From: Legionella erythra
GTDB lineage: Bacteria; Pseudomonadota; Gammaproteobacteria; Legionellales; Legionellaceae
DNA: 64,000 nt
Direction of reading: 5' to 3'
Assembly (NCBI RefSeq): GCF_001467615.1
Contig: NZ_LNYA01000024.1
Coordinates: 46,863 to 110,862 of the forward strand
Part shown: positions 25,941 through 35,700 of the stretch, piece after piece
How the letters are laid out: every line of letters begins with the position of its first letter
How positions within the stretch are numbered: position 1 is the first letter of the stretch
Notes under the pieces: generated by a model
The model's database searches: none
Told to the model about the DNA's origin: nothing
What the model saw: only the letters and a program-made list of their open reading frames with translations
Program-made: the position numbers and the translations under genes

Positions 25941-26777
25941 ATGGCCATTAAATTCACGAAGATGCACGGTCTCGGCAATGATTTCATGGTCATTGACGCT
26001 ATTCATCAAAAACCCGACCTACGCCCCGAAACCATCGCCCGCCTTGCGGCCCGTCATACCGGCGTAGGCTTTGATCAGTGCCTGGTTGTCGAAAACAGCA
26101 ACCATCCGGACATTGATTTTTTTTATCGTATTTTTAATGCCGATGGTCATGAAGTCGGTCAATGCGGCAATGGCGCCCGCTGCCTGGCGCGTTTTCTCCA
26201 CCATTATGGTTTAACGGATAAAAAGCGCTTGACGGTTGCCACGCCCACAACCCGCCTGCAACTTTTACTCAACGCCGACGATACGGTCACCGTGGATATG
26301 GGTAAACCCAGACTTAAACCTCAGGACATTCCTCTCTTTGCGGTGGAAAAATCATCGCTTTACCCTATTCCACTCTTCAGCGGCCAGGAACAGCTTGTGC
26401 ATGCTGTCAATGTCGGCAATCCTCATGCTGTCATCGTGGTCGATGATGCAGGCCAAAGCCCCGTCGCGGTATTGGGTAAGGAAATTTGTGAGCATCGTCT
26501 ATTCCCTGAACAGGTCAATGTTGGCTTTATGGAAATTATTAATCCACACCAAATCCGCTTACGAGTCTATGAACGCGGCTGCGGTGAAACCAATGCCTGC
26601 GGTAGCGGTGCTGTCGCCGCCGTCACCGCAGGCCGCCTTTTTCATCATCTTGAACCCACGGTCAAGGTCCATCTTAAAGGCGGTGAATTAACGGTAGACT
26701 GGCCTGATTTTGATAGTACCATTCAGCTGACTGGCCCCGCCGTCTTCGTGTATGAAGGAGTCTTGTTATGCGCATAG
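25941..26777 (+). CDS. dapF: Diaminopimelate epimerase
   Basis: Interconverts LL- and meso-diaminopimelate for lysine and peptidoglycan synthesis. The 278-aa length is normal. The two catalytic cysteines are Cys75 in VGQCGNGARC and Cys220 in ETNACGSGA, at equivalent places in the two symmetric halves. The N-terminal KFTKMHGLGNDFMV is characteristic. The gene follows lptM and overlaps trkA by 10 bases, so lptM-dapF-trkA-trkH probably form one transcript. Confidence 0.98.
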   Translation: MAIKFTKMHGLGNDFMVIDAIHQKPDLRPETIARLAARHTGVGFDQCLVVENSNHPDIDFFYRIFNADGHEVGQCGNGARCLARFLHHYGLTDKKRLTVATPTTRLQLLLNADDTVTVDMGKPRLKPQDIPLFAVEKSSLYPIPLFSGQEQLVHAVNVGNPHAVIVVDDAGQSPVAVLGKEICEHRLFPEQVNVGFMEIINPHQIRLRVYERGCGETNACGSGAVAAVTAGRLFHHLEPTVKVHLKGGELTVDWPDFDSTIQLTGPAVFVYEGVLLCA

Positions 26778-28144
26778 TCATTCTTGGCGCGGGACAGGTT
26801 GGCGGCACCCTGGCACGCAATTTAACCCGTGAAAATAATGACATCACCGTGGTCGACCTCGACGAAGAGCGCCTGCGGGAATTGCATCATCGCCTGGATA
26901 TCCAGACAGTGCAGGGTTCCGCCGCGCACCCCAATATTCTCATTGCCGCCGGTATTGAACAGGCCGACATGCTGATTGCCGTCACCAACAGCGATGAAAT
27001 CAACATGATGGGCTGTCAGATAGCCTATAGTTTATTCCGCACGCCGACGAAAATTGCCCGTATCCGATCGCAATACTATTTTGATTACCCGCAACTCTTT
27101 TGCAATGACCATGTACCGGTAGACGTGTGCATCAGCCCGGAAAAACTGGTTACCGAACACATTGAGAATCTCATCGATTACCCTGGCGCCACGCAGGTGC
27201 TTGATTTTGCCGACGGCCGGCTGTTGCTAATCACCATCAAACCCAAGCCGGGTGGGGTCATGGTCGGAAAAACCATTCAGCAGCTTTACCAACACCTGGA
27301 ACTCATTGATGTCCGGGTTGTCGCTATTTTTCGCGGTAAAGAAACGTTAATGCCAGAAGAAAACTGCGAGATTAAAATCGATGACGATGTTTTGTTCATC
27401 GCCCCCCCGCAGGCTATCCAGCAGGTCTTGATTGCGCTTGGGCGGTATACTCACCCAAACCGCCGTATTATTATCGCCGGTGGAGGCCATATTGGGACGA
27501 AACTCGCACAAACCCTTGAAGATCGCTACCGCATAAAAGTCATTGACCATAACATGACACGCGCCATGGATCTTGCCGGGCAACTGAATAAAGGGACCGT
27601 TTTACAGGGCGATATCGCCGACCGCGATCTGTTGCTTAACGAAAACATTGAATTTACCGATGTATTTTGTGCCGTAACGAACGATGATGAAGCCAACATC
27701 ATGTCCTGTCTTCAGGCAAAACGCCTGGGCGCCCGTCATACCATGGCCCTGGTTAACCGCAACGCTTATGTGGAATTGATTGAAGACAGCAGCATTGACC
27801 ACGCTATCTCCCCGCAATTAATCACTATCGGTAGTATTTTGACCAAATTGCGGCGTGGCAACATGATTAAAGTCCATCGATTGAACAATGGGGAACAGGA
27901 AGCCATTGAATTGGTCATTCATGGTGACAGTCAAACATCGAAAGTCATTGGCCGGCAGCTCAGCGACATCGAATTACCGCAGGGCTGTACAGTCATGGCC
28001 GTGGTACGCGAAGATAAAATCATGATGAGTGAGCCTAAACTCACCCTTGAGGCCGGCGATCACGTGGTGATTTTGTTATTAAAGAAACGCTACCTGCGTC
28101 AGGTTGAATCGTTGTTTCAGGTCAGCTTAACTTTTATGAGCTAG
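26768..28144 (+). CDS. trkA: Trk potassium transporter NAD-binding subunit TrkA
   Basis: A 458-aa cytoplasmic gating subunit of the Trk potassium uptake system. It has two tandem RCK_N/RCK_C units: the first Rossmann site GAGQVGGTLARNL (7-19) and the second GGGHIGTKLAQTL (near 240-252), each followed by an RCK_C domain. It should bind NAD(H) or ATP and control the TrkH pore. It overlaps dapF by 10 bases and precedes trkH by 15 bases. Confidence 0.97.
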   Translation: MRIVILGAGQVGGTLARNLTRENNDITVVDLDEERLRELHHRLDIQTVQGSAAHPNILIAAGIEQADMLIAVTNSDEINMMGCQIAYSLFRTPTKIARIRSQYYFDYPQLFCNDHVPVDVCISPEKLVTEHIENLIDYPGATQVLDFADGRLLLITIKPKPGGVMVGKTIQQLYQHLELIDVRVVAIFRGKETLMPEENCEIKIDDDVLFIAPPQAIQQVLIALGRYTHPNRRIIIAGGGHIGTKLAQTLEDRYRIKVIDHNMTRAMDLAGQLNKGTVLQGDIADRDLLLNENIEFTDVFCAVTNDDEANIMSCLQAKRLGARHTMALVNRNAYVELIEDSSIDHAISPQLITIGSILTKLRRGNMIKVHRLNNGEQEAIELVIHGDSQTSKVIGRQLSDIELPQGCTVMAVVREDKIMMSEPKLTLEAGDHVVILLLKKRYLRQVESLFQVSLTFMS

Positions 28145-28159
28145 GGATTTGACTTTACC

Positions 28160-29614
28160 ATGCAAATTAAAACCATACTGCGCCTCATCGGTTTGTTGTT
28201 AATGATGTTCAGCTTCAGCATGGTGAGTCCCCTGCTGATTAATGTCATCTTTCATGAGGATTTCTGGAAACCTTTTGTCACGGCCTTTGCCTGCACGTTT
28301 TTTACCGGCGCCTTACTCGCCTTTTTGTTTAATAAGCAGCACACCGAACTTAAAATACGCGACGGGTTTCTGATTGTCGCCCTGTTTTGGGTGGTGCTGT
28401 GTTCCTTTGCTTCCCTGCCCTTCATTTTTGCCATCAGCCATCACGATCACAGCATCACAGATGCTATCTTTGAATCGGTTTCAGGCTTTACCACGACAGG
28501 TGCCAGCATCATTACCCAGTTGGAAACCCTGCCGCATGCGCTGTTGTTTTACCGTCAGCAACTGCAATTTTTGGGTGGTATGGGTATCGTGGTCCTGGCT
28601 GTGGCTATCCTCCCCATGCTGGGTGTGGGAGGTATGCAGCTTTATCGAGCCGAAACCCCTGGCCCGATGAAAGACAGCAAATTAACGCCGCGCATTGCCC
28701 AGACCGCCAAGGCACTATGGTCTATTTATGTCCTGTTGACCCTCCTGTGCATGCTCTGCTACTGGCTGGCCGGCATGGATTGGTTTGATGCACTGGGGGA
28801 AAGCTTTGCCACTGTATCCACTGGCGGCTTTTCCATGCATGACGCCAGTTTTGCTTACTATGATAGCGATTTAATTGAACTCATCGCCTGCCTGTTTATG
28901 TTGCTTGGCGGCTCCAGTTTCGCCCTGCATTTTATGATTCTCAAAAAACGGAGCCTTAAGCATTACTGGGAGGACGAAGAGTTTCGCAGCTACATCGCGT
29001 TTTTGATCATTGTCATTGGCTTTGTAACCTGGAGTCTGGTCATTAACGGCTTTTTTGATGAAAAACACCATGCCCTCATCAAGAGCACGTTCAATATTAT
29101 CTCCATGGCCACAACGACCGGATTCGTTTCGGCTCCATTCAGCACCTGGCCCACTTACGTGCCGGTTTTAATTATGCTCGCCGCCCTCATTGGCGGTTGT
29201 GCTGCGTCAACCAGCGGCGGCATCAAAGTCATTCGCGCCCTGCTGATTTATAAACAAAGCCGGCGCGAAATATATCATCTGCTTCATCCCAACGCCATCA
29301 TCCCCATCAAATTCGGCAAGCAGATTTTGCCGGAATCCATTCTGCAATCAATGTGGGGATTTATTTCCGTCTTTTTGGGGCTGTTTATTTTCCTGATGCT
29401 ACTGTTCATGGCCTTGGGCAATGATTTTATAACCTCGTTTTCGTCCATGATTGCCGCCATGGCGAACGCGGGCGCAGGCTTGGGCGCGGTTAGTCAAAAT
29501 TTTGCAGAACTAACCCGCGCCAGCAAATGGGTTCTGATTTTTGCCATGATCGCAGGCCGCCTTGAAATTTTCTCCCTGCTCATTATTTTTTCCCGCCAAT
29601 TCTGGCAAAAATAA
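28160..29614 (+). CDS. trkH: Trk potassium transporter membrane subunit TrkH
   Basis: A 484-aa pore-forming subunit with about 10 membrane helices and four pore-loop motifs. Selectivity-filter glycines are in SGFTTTGAS, VSTGGFSMHD, ATTTGFVSAPF and ANAGAGLGAVS. Length matches E. coli TrkH (483 aa). It follows trkA, its cytoplasmic partner, and is the last gene of the run; a run of T residues follows but no clear hairpin was seen. Confidence 0.97.
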   Translation: MQIKTILRLIGLLLMMFSFSMVSPLLINVIFHEDFWKPFVTAFACTFFTGALLAFLFNKQHTELKIRDGFLIVALFWVVLCSFASLPFIFAISHHDHSITDAIFESVSGFTTTGASIITQLETLPHALLFYRQQLQFLGGMGIVVLAVAILPMLGVGGMQLYRAETPGPMKDSKLTPRIAQTAKALWSIYVLLTLLCMLCYWLAGMDWFDALGESFATVSTGGFSMHDASFAYYDSDLIELIACLFMLLGGSSFALHFMILKKRSLKHYWEDEEFRSYIAFLIIVIGFVTWSLVINGFFDEKHHALIKSTFNIISMATTTGFVSAPFSTWPTYVPVLIMLAALIGGCAASTSGGIKVIRALLIYKQSRREIYHLLHPNAIIPIKFGKQILPESILQSMWGFISVFLGLFIFLMLLFMALGNDFITSFSSMIAAMANAGAGLGAVSQNFAELTRASKWVLIFAMIAGRLEIFSLLIIFSRQFWQK

Positions 29615-29748
29615 AAAACAGGCAGTTTTATCCATTAACATGGCAGATTGATTTTTTTTTTGAAGTCGTTATGCTGATGCTACTTGTCAAGGATTGAGCC
29701 GGTTCGCTAGTTAATTACTCGGAGCTCAAGGCACAGGAGGCCAATTCC

Positions 29749-32700
29749 ATGGGCGAACAATTCTTTCGTGATTTTCTTTCAAAAAAAACCATTAGCGAAT
29801 TACGCCAGCTTCTGCTCACCGAAAAGCCTTCCGTTAACGATCTGCAACAACTCATTACCCGGCTTGAAAAAGAGCAGGCGTTTGAACATCTGCGCATACT
29901 GCTGGTGCTTGTCACGGAGCAGGTGGATGAGGGGAACCAGAAAAAACAATTGTTGAATGGTTTAAATCGCATGTTATTGGCCCATGCCTGTCAACAAAAT
30001 GAGGGGCAGGACATTTTAATCCGGCTTCATGAGTTAAACCAATTATCACCAGAGGACGAGACGCTGTGGTCTACGGTACTGGAAGAATTGCTGCAATGGA
30101 TTAAGCAGCCACGGACCGCCGAAGAAATCAAAGCGGTACTAAGCAACCTGCCGCCGGCCATGTGTGAGAAATTTTATCAACGCCTGCTTGAAACTGCTTC
30201 GATGCAAGCCAATTGGGTCTCGTCCTTCATTCAGTTTGTCTTGTCGTCGGCCCAGGACCTCAAAAAAAGCCGGCACTTGGAGCGCTTGGCGCGGTGTTTG
30301 ATTCTATCGCCTATCCCGTGTGAAACCCAGGAATTAAAATCGCTGAGCCTGTTATTAAGCACCACGCAGCTTATTGACGTAACCTTTCATTTACGCGCCC
30401 TCGCATCCACTTATGCCAGTAAAGACGCCCCCAGCCATTCATCGACAGTCAAGCACCTTTATTTAAATCATTACGAAGAATTGCTCATGTGTCTGACTAT
30501 CCGGGCAACCGCATCGGAATCGGAGTATGAGGAATTAACAGAGAACAATGCGGAACTGGCTAATTTACTGATCACCAAGCGGCTGAAAATATTGGACTCT
30601 GTCGAGGAGAAACGGAACCTGGTTTTTAAATTGCTGAAAAACTGTGGGCAGTTCAATTGGCAGGACCGGCAGTTTCACGCCTTTATCCTTGGGCAGATTG
30701 TTGATGTTCTTCAGGCTCTGCCCCAGGATCAGGCGGCCCTCTGCTTCAGTCAATATTTTAAGTACCATCACAGCCGAAATGATTATGACGTCATTCGTCT
30801 GCTTGACGCGCTTTTTGAACGAAAATCTGATGATGCGATGATTCTCCATTGCCTAAAGCAACATCGTGATGATGATGATTTCTTTATCATCAATTACTTG
30901 ACAGCGAGCAGAACACGCGACAATAAATTACTTCGCGGCTGCCTGGAGATGCTGGACGTCAGCCAGTTGCTTAATTTTTGTGGACCCCTTGCCGCCTTAG
31001 CCCATCTTTATCGCCACGAACAACCCTATTATCTCAAAATTTACTGTGAGCTGGTTATTCGCAAAATCACCTTGGCCAATACCGTAAAAAGCAGCTTTCC
31101 TGAACTGGCGGCCGCAATCCCTGATCAGGCATGGGAGGATATGGTTGATTTAATCTTTACTCAGTTAAAGGATCAGCCGCCATTAAGTTATGAATGGCTG
31201 ATGGCCCTGCTTGGCAGCCGTGTGAACAAAGCGAAATTAATGCCTTATTGCCGCACGCTGTTGAGTCAGGGGATTTACGCATACCAAAAACTGGACCTTT
31301 TAAAACAATTTAGCTGCCAGGAATTATTTGATTTTTACCTCTACCTGGTGCGGAACCAGGCGCGCGAAGAAGAATTTGCCTGCTTTGTTGAGCTGTTCAA
31401 GGAAACCGACAGGCAAACGATATTGCTTTACATACTCTCGAACACCCCCCTTATCAGCCGCACGTTTCTTGGCAAACTGCTGGATTCCATCGAAACTAAA
31501 AATATCATTTATCTCGTGGAGTCACTGGTCGATTTGGCCGAGAAAGATGCCGAGTATAATACCACGCTTGAACAGTTGCTGCTTCATTTCTGCAACAGGC
31601 TGCAAACGACCTATGACAGCAAGGATCCCGTGCATCATTGGACTTTATGTCAAAATAGCCGCCTTATTGCTGCCCGGTTGCTCTTAAGCCCTGCCTGTTT
31701 TCTTTCGCTATGCTCACGCTCCTCTTATCTGCAAAATTTCACCCCTTCCCTGCTGCAGGGAATTGTCTGTCAGAGCGTGGCGGCTGATTTGAAACTAAGA
31801 ATAACCCGGGTTTTGGATATCGCGCAATTAACTGCCGAATCAGCCGATACCATTGTACTCAATTTACTCAGCCATTTTCGCGAATCCCCAACCGTTCTGC
31901 ATGAGCTCTTTAGCCACTTATCGCTCGTTGAAAGCAGTTTAAGCGAGGAAGGGAAAAAAAATTATGCTTACCTAAAGTCAAGTTGCTGGGCTTTGTTAAA
32001 ATCGAAAGAACAGGATAAAGCCCTTTATGAAGACGGGGTGGTTAACACCCTGCTTACATCGCAATTGGCTGCCCCGCATCGTTTTGATGGCGTATTGACC
32101 ACGCTGGCCAATAACCTTGCCAACAACAAAGACGTGCATCTCAGTGCCCTGTATCTGCTCCAGATTGAGCCTAAGAATTTTGACCAGATTAAACCGGATG
32201 TCCTGGTATCTGTTTTACTGCACTCCATGGACGAGAAAACACTGGAAAACTGGAAAAAAACCACTCAGTATTTGTTGACTCAGACACCTGAAAAAGCCAC
32301 GGCCTTTGTGCAACTGCTGGTCAGTGAATTAACGAAAATCAAGAATAATCCATTACTGATTAATCAGGGTGTCCAGTTTATCAGTCAATTCCCCCAATTT
32401 GAGAGCCTGCTGCCTTTATTCGATGACGACGTGTTGCAATGGCTTGTTCGCGAGAGCAGTGAGGAATACCTAAAGAACCATTTTAGCACCTGGCTTGGTA
32501 AGCTGAGTGAAACAGGGCGTCTGCGGGAGATTGCACTGGGGCCCTTAATTTCTCTGCTGCCAGCCGATCCGCAATGGCTTAACAGCTTATTGCAGCAGAG
32601 TATTTTAAGCCCCTTCTTGCCGGCGATATTTATCGAATTTACCCGCCACGAGCGGTGCGACGTGCATTGCATCAGTCTCTATCAACAAATTAATAAACTC

Positions 32701-35700
32701 AGTGCCCCTGAAAAACGCAAAGCCATTGACTATATGCAAGGGCATTTGGGGCAATCGGGGCATCGGCTATCGATCGCCGCCCCGGTTTTAACCATGCTCA
32801 TCCTTGATTTAACCGATATTCAGTTTCATAGCCAGAGCGACAAACGCCTGATTCTTCAGCAATTGAAACTCTTTCACCAGTGGACGAGTCATCATGATGA
32901 AAATCCTCATTTTATCAAAGAGCTGGAAAATCAACTGTTTAATATCATTAATTTTCTAAACGAACGCGATATCCAATGGACCCGATACATTTTGAGCGAT
33001 CAGGCCTTTGCCGCGCTTGCCTTATCCTGCCTGGCCAGCGCCGAGGCGAAAACCATCGATCGCCACCCGTTCACAACGCTGCTGCTGAATCATATGACCG
33101 CAACGTTCCATCCTTCCCTGACCAAAAACCGGATTTTCCAGAATTACATTAAACAGTTATTGCTTAATCCGCCGGCAATGCTTAAAGACGACCAATTTAC
33201 CCTGCTTTTTGATAAGCTCAATGCTGAGGAAGGCAGGCAGCTTGCACTTGATCTGCTCAGGCGGCCAGCGCTTGAAGATGTGCAATGGTCTGCGCTGCTC
33301 ACCTTGTCTCGGGCGCTATCGGTTGATGAATTATTTGCAATTTACGAAAAAAGTAAAACCCGTTTTGTATTTGTCGACCTGATAGTCCGTGACCCGCAAG
33401 GGATTGGCCGGCTTCATAAGGAGCAAAAAAAATCATTATTGGACAATCTTGACTCCGGTAAACAGCTCTTGCGGATTTTAGACAGCCAAACCAGTATTGA
33501 CAGTAAATTAGAATTCGTTGCCGCCCTGTTTGCCTATTTAGCCTATACCAATACGTCACTCGAAACCTGGCTTAGCCGACTGAATGTCGACGGCCAGACC
33601 TTAGCCGCACTGGCCAACTACACCAGCCAGGAAGCCCATCAAATGCAATTGCGGCAATTGATTGAGCACAATTCGTATCGCCAATATGAAATCAGGCATT
33701 ATCTTAATCAGCCGACGCTCGATATGCCGCTTAATCCTGAAGGACTGCTGCATCATTTTGTAAAAAACCTCTGGCTTCATCCGGAGCAGGGTCACTGGGG
33801 TGACCCTGCGTTGCTTAAAAGCCTTGATCTTCGCACATTGAAAAGTACGTTAAAAATACAATCCCTTTATCTGTCGCACCGACACCACCTGCAAACGTTT
33901 TTTGAGCCCTTTGCTAACAGCCATGAAGTCGCAACTGAGACGCTGGCCGCCGCCCGTTGGGTGCATCGCCTGCCATTGCTGGGTAAGGGCTTGCTAGACA
34001 TTATTCATCACTACCTCGATGGTGCTGATCAAGACGTAAAAATCGCCATTGAAGACACCAAACTCTATAATCAGTTGATAAAGCCACTGTTGGAGTGCTC
34101 ATCTCCGCAGGAATTATTTGAGACCCAGCTAAACGAGCTTTATCCTTTATTAAATGATTACATGAAGGTATTGCCTACGGGTAATCAACACCGAAAGTGG
34201 GTACAAAACACCGTCAATCGCTATGAGTTCAGCCTTCAAACGATGGAACAGGCCACATCAACCCGGATTCATAACCTCTTTCTCCCAAGCTGTCATTTAG
34301 GAAAAATCACCAAAGGCCGGATTGTTCGATTACATACTGAAACCATAAATCATCTCATTCATATTGAACCAAAGCCTTTCCCGAATACCAGTCTGCCCGA
34401 CTTATTGGCCATGAGCGCCAGCCATCCGCTGTTATGGAAGGATAAAGAAATGCAAGCCTGGCTTCTTGATCATTGTCTCTTTTCAGCGCTCGGGCGAAGC
34501 ACGATTGACAATACCCTAATCCATACCTTATTGAGCAGCTTTGAACCCTCTGAATTTGCAGCGAAAATGCGCGAAATAAAGCAAAAAATGGATAAATATC
34601 ACGATTGTTTCGTCTTTCTTCGTGAATTAAGAAAGGAAGTCAATCTATCTGAGTTGGTTATTTTTTTATTAAAACAAGAGCAATCAAAGCTGAGCCATCT
34701 CCTTCAAGCCTGTGAGTTTGCTGATCTGGGTTACCTCTCAGAGATTTTGCTACTGGTTTTGTACAGTAAGCGGCTGCGCTTAAATCCAGCCCAGATTGAA
34801 GGCTTACTGCCTTTACCCTCAATCAAGCCTCACGTACTGGAATGGATCCAGCAAGACCTTTTAAAAATGGATGGGGTAGCATCCTCGCTGGCTAGTCAAC
34901 ATCACTGCATCGAGCAGGAAGGATTTAAGTATCGTGCGGATAATAAAAACACAGCCCGACTCCATGCCCTGACTACCTCAACGATACGCCAAACCAGCCC
35001 TCTCGATTTCTATGCGACACTCAACAGCTACGTGGCTGTCTTTGAGAAAACATTTGATGAAGAAAGCCGGGTAGCGTTTACGAAACTACTGGTGCATCTC
35101 CTGAATGAGGAAAAAAACCCGGGAGTCGTTTTATCCCACTTAAGCCCAAAATTGCTTGAGCTGGTCATCCACTACGTCCTGGATCAGGAGGGTAAACCTG
35201 TCTTTCTTCTGGAACAATTGGCTCTGCATGGGCATGCACAAAAATGCCAGACCGTTGCCAAAGCCAGACTGCAGCGTCTGTTGACCGACAAATTGCAAAT
35301 TGAACCAGCGCCCGACAACATGGCGGATTTGTCTCTTGAGCAATGGGGCAAGCTGCCCGAATGCGGATTGGAGGCGTTGCTACGTATTCAACACCTCTTG
35401 TATCTCATTGAGCCTGCGGCAGATTTACTCCCCTGGCGCAAACACCATGCGGACATTAAACCCCGTGTGCGGGCCAGCTTTAGTGCGGATGCGAGTCTGT
35501 TTGGATTACTCACACGGCTTGAGCAGGAAGCGCAACGGCTTTATGCCAATAAACAATTGGCGCCTGAAGCGCGTGAAAACCTGCGTTCTGCTTTTGCTTT
35601 TTTAAAGCGGGAAAACAAAAGCATGGCTTATCTGTCGATGGAAAATTATCCGCAAAAAAGCCAATTCGCGGAACCGGCGGTGAATCAGCATTACTATGCA